Below are positions 19,981 through 30,224 of a stretch of 60,827 nucleotides of DNA, piece after piece (position 1 is the stretch's first letter; every line of letters starts with the position of its first letter). The position numbers and the translations under genes are program-made. The notes beneath the pieces are model-generated. The model searched no databases. It was not told the origin of the DNA and worked only from the letters and a program-made list of their open reading frames with translations. The stretch comes from Psychrobacter sp. 4Bb (GTDB lineage Bacteria; Pseudomonadota; Gammaproteobacteria; Pseudomonadales; Moraxellaceae): positions 1 to 60,827 of the forward strand of contig NZ_PJAS01000062.1 of the NCBI RefSeq assembly GCF_002836735.1. Direction: 5' to 3'.

Positions 19981-20709
19981 TTACCCATTACATTTCGTAG
20001 GGTGGTCTGCATTAAGTTTATGTTTGACGATACCGGATTGGTTAAAAGAGATTTGGTACATTGACTTATTATAGGAAGAGGTAGGGCAATATTTTATATG
20101 ACCGAAGTGTCCTCGCGGTCTGCCACTATCACCCCAAAATTTAGTATAGTGACGCCTACCGCCAACTCTTAGTTTCACCGTACTATATTTCAGGTCTAAA
20201 GATTGCTGAGTTAATAAGGTGTCTACTTGAGGATCGAAATGCTTGTTGTTATTTTTATCTACGAATAGCAGAAGTGTTTTATCACTATTCCTATGGCACT
20301 GCTGTGCATCATTCGATAAACAAACCAAGACATCCTGCCGACTTATATAACTTTCGGCCTTTGCTAAGGATAAGGTGTTCTCTAGTTGATGCTTGACACG
20401 TTGGGCTTCCATCCGTGCTAAGTGAGTTAAGATGCTTGGCGCTGCAATAGCTGCGATAATTCCCAATACCATTGTCGTCACAGTTAGCTCAACGAGAGTA
20501 AAGCCGTTTGATCGCTTAGCACTGAGAATATTATTGTTTTGAAGGGTTAACTTTCTATAACTGACTAACTTCAATAGTTTATTGAATAACCTAGATACAA
20601 TAGCTAAAAACTTATCAATTCCATATCCGCCTTTTCTGCAAATAGGCAAACAAAAGGTAAAAATGAATATTCTTCTATAACTGGCCAGTACCTCATTAAA
20701 TAAGTTCAT
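19981..20709 (-). CDS. FimT/GspH-like type IV pseudopilin
   Basis: A minor pilin-like protein of the type IV pilus/type II secretion group. The prepilin signature SNGFTLVELTVTTMVLGII has a Gly-Phe cleavage site at residues 69-70 and Glu at position +5, followed by the usual hydrophobic helix and a GspH/FimT-type C-terminal domain with four cysteines. As annotated from the ATG the leader is nearly 70 residues, far longer than the usual 5-25. A TTG at about residue 48 would give a leader of about 22. AGGA lies about 11 bases before the ATG. It stands alone here, with no other pilus gene nearby. Confidence 0.85.
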   Translation of the reverse strand: MNLFNEVLASYRRIFIFTFCLPICRKGGYGIDKFLAIVSRLFNKLLKLVSYRKLTLQNNNILSAKRSNGFTLVELTVTTMVLGIIAAIAAPSILTHLARMEAQRVKHQLENTLSLAKAESYISRQDVLVCLSNDAQQCHRNSDKTLLLFVDKNNNKHFDPQVDTLLTQQSLDLKYSTVKLRVGGRRHYTKFWGDSGRPRGHFGHIKYCPTSSYNKSMYQISFNQSGIVKHKLNADHPTKCNG

Positions 20710-21293
20710 AAAGCGCTACATCCTATAGCTATTTGTCATTCAAGTAGAAAACAACGTCTCATACATCCTTGTATCAACTATCTTTCAAGCACACCAATTG
20801 TCCAAATTCTTTAAACCTTCCCTGACTTAACTGTATATAAGAAAGATGCAATTGATAATTACTTGATTTTCAGAAGAATATTGGTTTTTTACAATATATA
20901 TGTAATATATAGCGACTGTCAAAAAATGTTTCAATTAGTGAAAGAATGACATTAGCAATAGAGAAAAAATTCTAATTGTAATAAAATGCTTCAAGAAAAT
21001 AGCTATCAATAGACTATTCATCTATCGCAAACTGATGTGTAAAAGATAAGAAGCGTAAGGTGTGTTAGTTCTGGGTAACTTAGACTGTTTATTGTGTTTT
21101 AGTTACAACATTATCGTGTAATAATGTGTAGCTCGTTAACGAAAAAAGTTGTAAACTGAATTAATAATCGCTAAGCTACTCCTTAATTGGTTTTGCTTTG
21201 TAACTTAAAATGCGTAAGAGATGTCTATCTTAGTACGTCTTGAGAATCGGTTTTGCTTAATGCATCACTAAAATTATCCTTTGGAGGAAGTCC
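20710..21293. other. Intergenic region upstream of ompA
   Basis: A 584-bp AT-rich region between the divergent pseudopilin and ompA genes. No convincing frame is present. A 10-bp direct repeat GGTTTTGCTT occurs at 21189-21198 and 21249-21258, both within what is probably the ompA leader. A strong GGAGGA ribosome site directly precedes the ompA ATG. Confidence 0.5.
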
Positions 21294-22475
21294 ATGAAAT
21301 TGAATAAAATCGCTCTAGCTCTGTTCGCTGTAACAGCGGCTCCTTTAGCAGCTAACGCTGGTGTTACTATCAGCCCATTATTACTAGGTTATCATTACAG
21401 TGAAGGTGCTGATGATGATCAAGCTGAATTATTACAAAGCAATCAGGATGATAATAGCTTTTATAAAGAAGATGGTTTATATACTGGCGCTGCGCTAGGT
21501 ATCGAGCTTACTCCTTCTACTCAGTTTCAAGTAGAATATGGTGTTTCAAATACTGACGCTATTGGCCAAGATGGTTCTGATTCTTTTGATGCAGAGCAAG
21601 AAATGATTTCTGGTAACTTCTTGATTGGTACTGAAGAATTCACTGGTTACACTGATAATGCATTGAAGCCTTATGTATTAGTTGGTGCGGGCCGTTCAAA
21701 GCTTGACATTGAAAATCGTGCTGGTGACAGAGTTGCAAACTCTACAGATACTATCGGTAACCTAGGTCTAGGTGCTATGTATCGCATCAACGACGCGCTA
21801 AGCCTACGTGGTGAAGCTCGTGCGATTCATAATTTTGACAACAACTGGTGGGAAGGCATGGCTTTGGCCGGTCTAGAAGTAGTACTAGGTGGCCATCTAG
21901 CACCTACAGTAGCAGTACCACCTATGCAAGAGCCAGTAGTTGACAACACTCCAGTAGTCGTTGTTGAAGCTGATCTTGATTCTGACGGTGATGGCGTACC
22001 TGATAGCATCGATGCATGCCCAGGCACTCCAATGAACGTTGTAGTTGATGAGCGCGGTTGCCCAGTACCAGTAGACATTACTGACGAACTAAAAATGGAA
22101 CTACGTGTATTCTTTGATAACGACAAGTCAGCTATCAAAAACCAGTACAAGCCAGAAATCGCTAAAGTAGCAGAGAAGATGCGTGAGTATCCTAACTCTA
22201 CAGCACGTGTAGAAGGTCATGCTTCTAAGACTGGTCCTTCAGCGCGTTATAACCAACGTCTATCTGAAGCTCGTGCCGTTGCGGTTAAATCTATGCTAAC
22301 TAACGAATTCGGTATTGCTCCAAACCGTCTATCGACTGTTGGTTATGGTTATGACAACCCAATCGCTTCAAACGACACTGAAGAAGGTCGTGCTATGAAC
22401 CGTCGTGTTTATGCCATCATCACTGGTGACAAAACAATGACTGTTGAACAAACTAAAGATATGGTTGTTCAGTAA
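21294..22475 (+). CDS. ompA: OmpA family outer-membrane protein
   Basis: A 393-residue outer-membrane protein. A signal peptide ends at NAG (cleavage after about residue 22). An N-terminal eight-strand-type beta-barrel follows (about 23-210), then a Pro/Val-rich hinge, a calcium-binding-like TSP3 segment DSDGDGVPDSIDACPGTP (about 228-245), and the C-terminal OmpA peptidoglycan-binding domain. The latter has VEGHASKTGPSARYNQRLSEARA with the conserved Asn and Arg contacts. It anchors the outer membrane to the cell wall and may form a slow porin, as in the Acinetobacter homologue. A strong ribosome site and terminator fit an abundant monocistronic product. Confidence 0.96.
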   Translation: MKLNKIALALFAVTAAPLAANAGVTISPLLLGYHYSEGADDDQAELLQSNQDDNSFYKEDGLYTGAALGIELTPSTQFQVEYGVSNTDAIGQDGSDSFDAEQEMISGNFLIGTEEFTGYTDNALKPYVLVGAGRSKLDIENRAGDRVANSTDTIGNLGLGAMYRINDALSLRGEARAIHNFDNNWWEGMALAGLEVVLGGHLAPTVAVPPMQEPVVDNTPVVVVEADLDSDGDGVPDSIDACPGTPMNVVVDERGCPVPVDITDELKMELRVFFDNDKSAIKNQYKPEIAKVAEKMREYPNSTARVEGHASKTGPSARYNQRLSEARAVAVKSMLTNEFGIAPNRLSTVGYGYDNPIASNDTEEGRAMNRRVYAIITGDKTMTVEQTKDMVVQ

Positions 22476-22514
22476 GTATTAGCAAAATAACCGTATAGTA
22501 AAATATACAGTTAC

Positions 22515-22547
22515 AAAAAAAGCCACCCAATGGGTGGCTTTTTTTTA
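22515..22547 (+). terminator. Intrinsic terminator after ompA
   Basis: GCCACCC and GGGTGGC form a 7-bp GC-rich stem around a tiny loop, with an A-run before and eight T after. A strong terminator. Confidence 0.93.
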
Positions 22548-22832
22548 TTTATGTATTGAGAAAAGTGAGTTATTACATAAATTTATGAATCAATAATGTT
22601 ATACTAGCCACCCAAACATTCTGTAAACTAACAGTATGTACAATAGCATAGCAATCTGTATGATGAATTCGTCAGCATAGATACTTGATTGTATTGAACT
22701 TTTTTATTTGATAGCATTCTTTTTTGCGTCATCTTAGATTCAATATCTATCTATCTATCTGATTGATGATGAAAGTTTATTCAGCAGCGCTTACTGCTAC
22801 TGCATTTTTTTAAGACGAAACGAGCATTTTAT
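22548..22832. other. Intergenic region upstream of typA
   Basis: Gene-free spacer that should contain the typA promoter and leader. A short tetranucleotide repeat (TATC repeated about four times) is at 22746-22760. No RNA structure that I recognise. Confidence 0.45.
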
Positions 22833-24683
22833 ATGGCGAACGATATCAAACACCTGCGTAACATTGCAATTATTGCCCACGTTGACCACGGTAAGACAAC
22901 TTTGGTTGATAAGTTATTACATCAGTCTGGTACTTTTGGCGACCGTGCAAACATTGCTGAGCGTGCAATGGACTCAGGTGATATTGAGCAAGAACGTGGT
23001 ATTACCATTTTGGCTAAAAACACAGCTATCCGCTGGACAGATAAAACTTCAGAAACTGAATACCGTATCAACATTGTTGATACCCCAGGTCACGCCGATT
23101 TCGGTGGTGAAGTTGAGCGTGTAATGTCTATGGTTGACTGCGTACTTTTGGTTGTTGACGCTGTTGATGGCCCAATGCCTCAGACTCGTTTTGTGACGCA
23201 AAAAGCATTCGAACAAGGTCTAAAGCCGATCGTTGTTATTAACAAAATCGATCGTCCTGGCTCACGTCCTGATTGGGTAATGGATCAAATCTTTGATTTG
23301 TTTGACAACCTAGGTGCAAACGATGAGCAGCTTGATTTCCCAGTTGTTTATGCTTCAGCATTGAACGGTATTGCAGGTCTAGAAGCAGATGATTTAGCTG
23401 ATGACATGACCCCATTGTTCAAAACTATCGTTGACGTTGTTCAGCCTCCACAGGTTGATGCTGACGCTCCGTTCCGTATGCAAATCTCAAGCCTTGATTA
23501 CAACAGCTTTGTTGGTGTAATCGGTATTGGTCGTATTCAACGTGGTAAAGTCAAACTTAACACGCCAGTGACTGTCATTGATAAGCATGGCAAAACGCGT
23601 AACGGCCGTATCCTAAAAATCATGGGTTATCATGGTCTTGATCGTATTGACGTTGAAGATGCACAAGCCGGTGATATCGTTTGTATCACAGGTATCGATG
23701 CGCTAAACATCTCTGATACTATTTGTGATCCTAACAACGTTGAAGCTCTACCAGCACTAACGGTAGATCAACCTACAGTATCTATGAACTTCCAAGTAAA
23801 TAACTCACCATTTGCTGGTCGTGAAGGTAAGTTTGTGACTTCACGTAACATTCGTGAGCGTCTTGAGCGTGAGTTGATTCATAACGTAGCATTGCGTGTA
23901 GAAGACACTGAGTCTCCTGACAAATTTAAAGTATCAGGCCGTGGTGAGCTTCATTTATCAGTACTTATCGAAAACATGCGCCGTGAAGGTTTTGAGCTAG
24001 GTGTTTCTGGTCCAGAAGTTATCGTTAAAGAAGTTGATGGTAAGCTACAAGAGCCGTATGAAAACGTTGTCTTCGATATCGAAGAAGAGCATCAAGGTTC
24101 TATCATGGAGCAAGTTGGTCTACGCAAAGGCGAGATGACTAACATGGAGCTGGACGGTAAAGGCCGTATGCGTATCGAGGCAACCATACCAGCGCGTGGC
24201 TTGATCGGTTTCCGTTCTGAGTTCCTAACCCTGACTTCAGGTAGTGGTATTATGACCTCGAGCTTCTCACATTACGGTCCACAGAAGATCGGTGATGTTG
24301 GTGGTCGTTCTAACGGCGTATTGGTTTCTATGGCAAATGGTACTTGCCTAGGTTTTGCTCTATTTAACCTACAGAAACGCGGTAAGTTGTTTGCTGAACC
24401 ACAGCTTGAAGTTTATGAAGGTATGATTGTTGGTCTTAACTCTCGTAACGATGATATGACTGTTAACCCAACGACTGCTAAACAGTTAACTAACGTACGT
24501 GCTAGTGGTACTGACGAAGCATTGACGTTGACGCCAGCAGTGAAGTTCACTCTTGAGCAAGCGCTTGAATTTATTCAAGACGATGAGCTAGTCGAAGTAA
24601 CACCAAAAGCGGTACGTATTCGTAAACGCTACTTGACTGAAAGTGAGCGTAAACGTCACGGCCGTGGTAAGAAAGGTGCTTAA
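22833..24683 (+). CDS. typA: Ribosome-associated GTPase TypA/BipA
   Basis: A translational GTPase related to EF-G and LepA that assists 50S assembly and growth at low temperature or under stress. It has 616 residues, the usual size. G motifs [30 protein letters not shown] and NKIDRP are intact. The C-terminal BipA-specific domain contains [23 protein letters not shown], and the end is basic ([19 protein letters not shown]). Monocistronic between two terminators. The cold-linked role fits a psychrotolerant genus. Confidence 0.98.
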   Translation: MANDIKHLRNIAIIAHVDHGKTTLVDKLLHQSGTFGDRANIAERAMDSGDIEQERGITILAKNTAIRWTDKTSETEYRINIVDTPGHADFGGEVERVMSMVDCVLLVVDAVDGPMPQTRFVTQKAFEQGLKPIVVINKIDRPGSRPDWVMDQIFDLFDNLGANDEQLDFPVVYASALNGIAGLEADDLADDMTPLFKTIVDVVQPPQVDADAPFRMQISSLDYNSFVGVIGIGRIQRGKVKLNTPVTVIDKHGKTRNGRILKIMGYHGLDRIDVEDAQAGDIVCITGIDALNISDTICDPNNVEALPALTVDQPTVSMNFQVNNSPFAGREGKFVTSRNIRERLERELIHNVALRVEDTESPDKFKVSGRGELHLSVLIENMRREGFELGVSGPEVIVKEVDGKLQEPYENVVFDIEEEHQGSIMEQVGLRKGEMTNMELDGKGRMRIEATIPARGLIGFRSEFLTLTSGSGIMTSSFSHYGPQKIGDVGGRSNGVLVSMANGTCLGFALFNLQKRGKLFAEPQLEVYEGMIVGLNSRNDDMTVNPTTAKQLTNVRASGTDEALTLTPAVKFTLEQALEFIQDDELVEVTPKAVRIRKRYLTESERKRHGRGKKGA

Positions 24684-24782
24684 CATCAATGATGTGAGTT
24701 ACTTAGTGATTCATAGTATTGATGTTTGACGCGAACACTTAGTGTCAGTAGTTTCTACGGGCACTGAGTGATTCAAAAATGA

Positions 24783-24830
24783 GCAGTGTAAGGTGAGCTA
24801 TTAGTGGTTCACTTTATACTGCTTTTTTTT
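24783..24830 (+). terminator. Intrinsic terminator after typA
   Basis: An imperfect long stem, GCAGTGTAAGGTGA with TCACTTTATACTGC, is followed by eight T. Two bulged or wobble positions interrupt the pairing. Confidence 0.82.
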
Positions 24831-24964
24831 GTGTTGTAATCTGGGAAAAATACAGACAGAATGAATAGTGGCATTAATGTATTCAATTATTAACATGAAA
24901 GCTAGATGTGACACTAATTATATAAATATCTATTGGTTTGTAGATAAATTTTGAGGAAAAAACA

Positions 24965-25420
24965 ATGAGTATGGTTTCAGAGTTTAAAGAGTTCGCTGTC
25001 AAAGGTAATGTGATGGATTTGGCAGTCGGTGTCATCATCGGAGGGGCTTTTGCTACCATCACAAAATCTTTGGTAGATGATATTATTATGCCGATTGTCG
25101 CTTTTATTTTTGGCGGCGAAATTAATTTTGAAAATATGTTCTTAGTTTTAGGCGATGCACCTGACGGTATTGCTATGACTTATGATGCGCTCAAAGAAGC
25201 AGGTGTGCCTGTATTGGCTTACGGTAGTTTTATTACCGTACTTATTAACTTCTTAATTTTAGCTTTCATCATCTTCATGATGGTTAGAGGTGTCAATAAA
25301 ATGCGCCGTGCTGAAGAAGTAGAGGAAGTTATAGAAGAAGCAGTAGAAGAGCCATCAGAGGAAGTGAAATTGCTACGTGAAATCAGTGCCAAATTAAGTA
25401 ATACCAGTATTACGAAATAA
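24965..25420 (+). CDS. mscL: Large-conductance mechanosensitive channel
   Basis: An inner-membrane pentameric channel that opens at near-lytic tension during hypo-osmotic shock. It has 151 residues. The N-terminal amphipathic helix [25 protein letters not shown] leads into TM1 with its constriction Gly/Val residues. TM2 is at about 87-110, followed by a charged Glu-rich stretch ([17 protein letters not shown]) and a terminal helical bundle [13 protein letters not shown] lies eight bases before the ATG. Confidence 0.97.
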   Translation: MSMVSEFKEFAVKGNVMDLAVGVIIGGAFATITKSLVDDIIMPIVAFIFGGEINFENMFLVLGDAPDGIAMTYDALKEAGVPVLAYGSFITVLINFLILAFIIFMMVRGVNKMRRAEEVEEVIEEAVEEPSEEVKLLREISAKLSNTSITK

Positions 25421-25440
25421 ATTATCGACTTTTCGACAAT

Positions 25441-25470
25441 AAAAAAGGCTAACTCCTCGTTAGCCTTTTT
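25441..25470. terminator. Terminator after mscL
   Basis: AAAAAGGCTAAC pairs with GTTAGCCTTTTT around TCCTC. It lies between converging genes and can act in both directions. Confidence 0.9.
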
Positions 25471-25532
25471 GCTATGAAATAGTCACAGTTATTTTTTGTG
25501 AACTATTTGATGTGCCTACTAAAAGCAAGTTG

Positions 25533-25973
25533 TTATGGAGTGACCACTACATAATCATTGGTGTTAATCAGAATCTCTGATGGTTGATCGACAACGATAC
25601 GTACCACGTTATTATCAATAACTTGAGATTTGTAATAGTTGTCTTCTGCAACTGTGCAGCCTAAACAACGTCCCATCGCATCCCAAGGCTCAACAAATAG
25701 CTTCTGCTGTGCTTGATCTGCATTACCACCAATAAGTGAGAAAGGTAAGCTAACGATATAAGCTGCTGTTCCAGCTACCGCATTAACGAGTTGAAGTGGT
25801 TTGCCAACAATCGTATCAACTACCATCGTCTCGTATGAAGGCCCAAAATCAGTTTCATCAATTTCTATAGCTGCAAAAGTAGGTTGAATAGTCGCAGCTA
25901 CCAATCCTAAAGTTGCCAATACAGTAAAAAATCTCTGCTTAACTGTGCGTTGAGTTTTTGCTTTAACAGTCAT
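25533..25973 (-). CDS. Secreted hypothetical protein
   Basis: A 146-residue exported protein that I cannot assign. A classic signal peptide (basic start, hydrophobic core, cleavage after FAA at about residue 35) is followed by a region with one helical hydrophobic stretch (AGTAAYIVSLPFSLIGGNA), then a CLGC pair that may form a disulfide or bind metal. The C-terminus is beta-like. AGGA is seven bases before the ATG. It has no operon partner and converges on mscL. The hydrophobic SLPFSLIGG stretch could associate with the membrane. Confidence 0.82.
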   Translation of the reverse strand: MTVKAKTQRTVKQRFFTVLATLGLVAATIQPTFAAIEIDETDFGPSYETMVVDTIVGKPLQLVNAVAGTAAYIVSLPFSLIGGNADQAQQKLFVEPWDAMGRCLGCTVAEDNYYKSQVIDNNVVRIVVDQPSEILINTNDYVVVTP

Positions 25974-26263
25974 AACGATATCCTGAAACTCATAGTAGTA
26001 TGATTAATGGCTGCTGCTATCTTCACGCAGGAATCTTGCGGCAACAATAGTTAGGCTAAATATTACAGAAAAATAAATGATACGCACTATTTATGTAAGC
26101 GCTAGCACTATTAAAGCAAGATGTGCGCTAATAAGCAACAAAAATGAGAATAATCTAGTGATAGCTTTGGCAGTATTTGATACTTTTAAAAATAGATACT
26201 CTGCCCAGATATTAGCTTCATTTAATCTAAATATACCATAAGCAGATAGATATCATTTATTAG

Positions 26264-27205
26264 CTATTTTAACGGCTGACAATTTGGACAATAAACACTG
26301 GCTCTACCAGTAAGCTTGATGTTTTCTAGCGTCGTACTACAATGCAGACAGCTCTCTCCTTGTCTACCATACACATTTAAGGTTTGCTGAAAGTAACCAG
26401 TTTGACCACTTGCTACTGTGAAATCCCGTAGTGTCGAACCGCCTAATTTTATCGCTTTCTTTAAAATTTCTTTAATATGACTCACTAAAATGACAATCTG
26501 ATCGTATGAAATTTGATTGGCTGGTGTAGCAGGGTGGATGCCGGACAAGTACAGGCTTTCAGTCGCATAGATATTGCCAACCCCAACCACGACTTCTTGT
26601 TCCATGATGACAGATTTAATCGCTCGGGAGATGGGTTTTAGTCGTTTGTTTGCTTTAGTATTATCTGTCGATGACCCATTGCCATCTTGGCTAGATAAAT
26701 CTATACGCTGGATTAAATTGTACAAATAGTCTGCGGTAAAATCTTTTGAAAGCGGCTCAGGACCCAAATGCTCTAATAGTTTATTGCCGTAATCTTTATG
26801 CCATAGTACTGAGCCAAAACGTCTCGGATCGTAATAGTGTAGCTGAGATTTTTTATTAGCAGTATCATTAAAAACGACGACCAGATGGTCATGTTTACGC
26901 TTATCAGTACCGTAGCTGTGCTGCTGTAAGCTACCTGACATTCCTAAGTGAATGAGAAGCTGACGCGTTTCAACTTTGCTAGCTGACATGGGAGCGTTAT
27001 TCTGTACAGCTACTGGCAGAAAATTAAGAATCAGATACTTTGCTCGGCGCTCGACACTCTCTAATGTGTAATTAATTAGCTCGTCCAAGTTACCTGGCAT
27101 CATCCATCGCAGCTTTGGTTGAAATACTTTAACATCAACTACCTGTTGCCCCAACAATGGAGCAAGACTGGCTTTAGTGGTTTCTACTTCAGGTAATTCA
27201 GGCAT
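26264..27205 (-). CDS. mutM: Formamidopyrimidine-DNA glycosylase
   Basis: A base-excision repair enzyme removing 8-oxoguanine and formamidopyrimidines, with AP-lyase activity. The start must be the ATG of MPELPEVETTKASL, because the N-terminal proline (after Met removal) is the catalytic nucleophile. The frame is open five codons further to a TTG at 27220, which would bury the proline. It has 313 residues, longer than the typical 270 because of an insertion rich in Asn/Ser/Thr at about residues 170-185. The C-terminal zinc finger has CLHC and CPNC pairs. Next to relA on the same strand with a spacing of about 55 bp. Confidence 0.96.
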   Translation of the reverse strand: MPELPEVETTKASLAPLLGQQVVDVKVFQPKLRWMMPGNLDELINYTLESVERRAKYLILNFLPVAVQNNAPMSASKVETRQLLIHLGMSGSLQQHSYGTDKRKHDHLVVVFNDTANKKSQLHYYDPRRFGSVLWHKDYGNKLLEHLGPEPLSKDFTADYLYNLIQRIDLSSQDGNGSSTDNTKANKRLKPISRAIKSVIMEQEVVVGVGNIYATESLYLSGIHPATPANQISYDQIVILVSHIKEILKKAIKLGGSTLRDFTVASGQTGYFQQTLNVYGRQGESCLHCSTTLENIKLTGRASVYCPNCQPLK

Positions 27206-27260
27206 AGTATTTTTTGACAACTCTATTATGGAATAAACAACGACTGACTTAAGGTTTTAT

Positions 27261-29801
27261 TTACACGACTGCACGGCGCGCGTGCAAAATACCATGTTGC
27301 TGTTCTAATTTTGCGAGCAGCTTAGATAGATGTGCTAAGCCTGAGACTTCAATATGGAACTTTAAAAAAGCAATATTGTCGTCATTGCTTAACGTTTGAA
27401 CTTGGCGAATATTGACGTTTTCTTTATCAATTATCTGTGTCAAATCACGTAGCAAACCGCGTCTGTCATATGCTTCGACATGAATATCAACGGGCTGATA
27501 ACGACCAATCTGTACTTGCCAAGCGGCTTCTATCTTACGCTCAGGATCACGCTCAACCAGACGTAAGTACTCTGGGCAGCCTCGATTATGCACGCTAACG
27601 CCACGCGATAAAGTGATGTAGCCAGCTATCGGTTCGCCATGCACAGGATGACAACAACCTGCCAAATTGATTTCGATATTATCCAAACCATCGATATGGA
27701 TTTTATACGCATCGAGCTTACCTGTATCTCTGTTATCTACATGAGGTACAAAGCTCTCTGGTGGTATCTCAGGTTCAAGGTGTAGCTGACGAGAGATATG
27801 ACTGGTTAACTGATTAAGGCCAATATCACCTGTCACCAGCCCTACAATAATATCGTCGGTCGTATTGACATGAAAATGCTGAATATAGTCGTTCAGATCA
27901 ATACTATTAGGATGAACAGATAGGCGCTCAAGCTCTTTACTGAGCATTTGGCGACCTATTTCAATATTCTTATCACGGTCTTGCTTATTGAACCACTGGC
28001 GCAGTTTTGAACGGGCGCGATTGGTATGAATATAACCTAACGAGGCTACCAACCAATCACGATTGGGCTCACGCGATGCCTTAGTAATAATCTCAACTTG
28101 CTCACCTGTTTTCAACTGATAGGTCAGTGGCACATAACGCTGATTGACGCGGGCTGCCTGCGCACGGTTGCCAACTTGAGTATGCACATAGTAGGCAAAA
28201 TCGAGAACGGTCGCGCCTTTTGGTAGCTCAGTAATATCACCGTCACGGCTAAAGATATAAATACGTTCTAGTTCATCAAAATCAACAAGTTGTTCTTCTT
28301 CGTCAAACTCGATATCGTCTATCTCTTCGCCCGCTACCACAGCTGAGCGTGGTTGATTACGTGTCTCATTGTTGATAGATAATAATTGGCGTAGTGAGCT
28401 GATTCTTTGATTCAGATAATTGTCTTTCTTATTCTTTAGACCTTCTTTGTAGTTAACGTGCGCACACATGCCAAGCTCGGCCTCAAAGTGCATCTCATGA
28501 GTACGAATTTGAACTTCCAGCGATTTATTTTCTGCAATTACAGCCGTATGTAGCGAGCGATAGCCATTGGACTTAGGGTTAGTAATATAGTCATCAAACT
28601 GCTCAGGAATATAACGCCATAAGCCATGTACTAGGCCTAAAACGTGATAACAGTCAGAAGGGCTATTAACCAAGACACGTAAAGCGCGAATGTCATAAAG
28701 CTGATCGAAAGATAAGCCTTTGAGCTTCATTTTTCGATAGATAGAGTAGATATGTTTGACGCGACCAGATACTTCGCCTTCAATACTGGCATCTGCTAGT
28801 GATTCATTTAATTTGTCTTGTACGCGCTGAATATAGGACTCGCGTTCGCTACGTTTTTCTGACAGCAGCTTAGCAATTTCTTTATAGCGGTCAGGCGCAA
28901 GATAACGGAAAGCTAAATCTTCGAGCTCCCATTTTAGCTGTGCAATACCTAAACGATGGGCTAATGGCGCATAAATAGTCATGACTTCACGTGCGACACG
29001 CGTTTGACGCTCTGGCCTAGAAAAAGTCAATTCACGCATGGCGAACGTACGTTCAGCCAGTTTTATAAGTACCACGCGCACGTCGTTGGTGACAGAGATG
29101 AGCATGCTATAAATATTTGATAGCTGATCACGTTGATTATTGACGAAATGATCTTCTAAGCGTTTATTGCTCTCAATAATCTCCGACAGCTTACCCATTG
29201 CAAGGGTATCTTTAACAAGCGTCAAAATATCTGGACCAAAGTTTTTTTCCACTTCAGCGAGACTAATAATTGATTTGCGCGCACTGCGATACAGCATGGC
29301 CGCGACCAATGCGTCTTCATCTTGATAAAGATAGGTCAAAATATCAGTCATACCAATACCGGTCACATAAGCACCTGAACGCTCAGATTCACTGGTATTC
29401 ATATGACTGCGAATAAACTCGCAAGCTGCACTTAGGTTGGGTACTGACTCTTGTCCAATACGCTTGGCCACATTATCTAGCCAAGTAGGTACGTCGATGT
29501 TGGCGTGGTGGTCTAAGTCGACCGCCTCAAGCTCATCGTTTGATAGCGCATTGGTATCATCCAAATACTCGTCTTCAGTGTGAGGGTCATGTAAATGATA
29601 AGTATGTGCAGCTGAGCGATCAAAAGTAGTATGTAGCTTGTGGGTTGCCAACTGGTATTTGATGTCGAGGGGAATTTGGGCATAGCTATTGGCTGACTGG
29701 TGAGAGCGTTGGCTCGCCACCAGTTGTGCCGCAAGTGTTGCACTATCGGCCTGAGTGGTCTGTCCATCCACCAGCGGTAATCCTTCACGAATTTTTACCA
29801 T
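27261..29801 (-). CDS. relA: GTP pyrophosphokinase RelA
   Basis: A ribosome-associated (p)ppGpp synthetase that starts the stringent response when uncharged tRNA enters the A site. It has 846 residues. The hydrolase-like domain lacks the His-Asp metal pair (the equivalent stretch reads AAMLYRSARKSII), marking it as RelA rather than bifunctional SpoT. The synthetase domain has RVKHIYSIYRKMKLKG and NGYRSLHTAV. TGS (about 510-570), a zinc-finger-like region with CCHP and the ACT domain (about 770-846) follow. GAGGAG lies six bases before the ATG. The N-terminal 110 residues are longer and more polar than in E. coli. Confidence 0.94.
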   Translation of the reverse strand: MVKIREGLPLVDGQTTQADSATLAAQLVASQRSHQSANSYAQIPLDIKYQLATHKLHTTFDRSAAHTYHLHDPHTEDEYLDDTNALSNDELEAVDLDHHANIDVPTWLDNVAKRIGQESVPNLSAACEFIRSHMNTSESERSGAYVTGIGMTDILTYLYQDEDALVAAMLYRSARKSIISLAEVEKNFGPDILTLVKDTLAMGKLSEIIESNKRLEDHFVNNQRDQLSNIYSMLISVTNDVRVVLIKLAERTFAMRELTFSRPERQTRVAREVMTIYAPLAHRLGIAQLKWELEDLAFRYLAPDRYKEIAKLLSEKRSERESYIQRVQDKLNESLADASIEGEVSGRVKHIYSIYRKMKLKGLSFDQLYDIRALRVLVNSPSDCYHVLGLVHGLWRYIPEQFDDYITNPKSNGYRSLHTAVIAENKSLEVQIRTHEMHFEAELGMCAHVNYKEGLKNKKDNYLNQRISSLRQLLSINNETRNQPRSAVVAGEEIDDIEFDEEEQLVDFDELERIYIFSRDGDITELPKGATVLDFAYYVHTQVGNRAQAARVNQRYVPLTYQLKTGEQVEIITKASREPNRDWLVASLGYIHTNRARSKLRQWFNKQDRDKNIEIGRQMLSKELERLSVHPNSIDLNDYIQHFHVNTTDDIIVGLVTGDIGLNQLTSHISRQLHLEPEIPPESFVPHVDNRDTGKLDAYKIHIDGLDNIEINLAGCCHPVHGEPIAGYITLSRGVSVHNRGCPEYLRLVERDPERKIEAAWQVQIGRYQPVDIHVEAYDRRGLLRDLTQIIDKENVNIRQVQTLSNDDNIAFLKFHIEVSGLAHLSKLLAKLEQQHGILHARRAVV

Positions 29802-30224
29802 AGCCGACTCCTCTTAGCTATTTTGAATTGATTATAACCTCATCTACTATGCACACACTCTGAATTAACGATCCATAAAGCGTCAGCTATAAACCAATAC
29901 AACTGCTAAAAATGTTATTTTTAGCAGCTATAAAATGCGCGTAAAATATATAAAGCTATGAGTGCAAATGCTTGCTATGTAGCGATTGGAAACATCATCA
30001 AAAACATAGGAAGATTGTTTACTATTATCTCATTTTAAAGTGACAAATCAAGCGAGCCTCTGTACGGCTGTGGTCAATTACGCTAAATAATGACTATTTA
30101 TTAGCACAAACTTATCAAAGCTTTGAGTTATCTTAGATAATTGTAATAACGCTTAATTGTCTCTTTAATTAGGTTCAACTATCAGTCATTTCTAGCTATT
30201 AATCGTTTTTGAAGATTAACAATG
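29802..30224. other. Intergenic region between rlmD and relA
   Basis: A 423-bp AT-rich spacer with both neighbours on the minus strand, so it must hold the rlmD 3' end and relA promoter. It contains a perfect 11-bp inverted repeat at 29903-29927. No gene is apparent. Confidence 0.5.
29903..29927. repeat. Perfect inverted repeat upstream of relA
   Basis: CTGCTAAAAAT and ATTTTTAGCAG are separated by GTT. In either direction the hairpin lacks a following long U-run, although its arms contain one. It lies about 100 bp upstream of the relA start and could be a weak terminator or an operator. Confidence 0.7.

Noticed and set aside
22746..22760. TATC tetranucleotide repeat upstream of typA as a phase-variation tract
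   Set aside because: Only about four units, and typA is a housekeeping gene, so switching is unlikely.
27218..27220. TTG start for mutM
   Set aside because: It would place five residues before the catalytic N-terminal proline, which must follow the initiator methionine.
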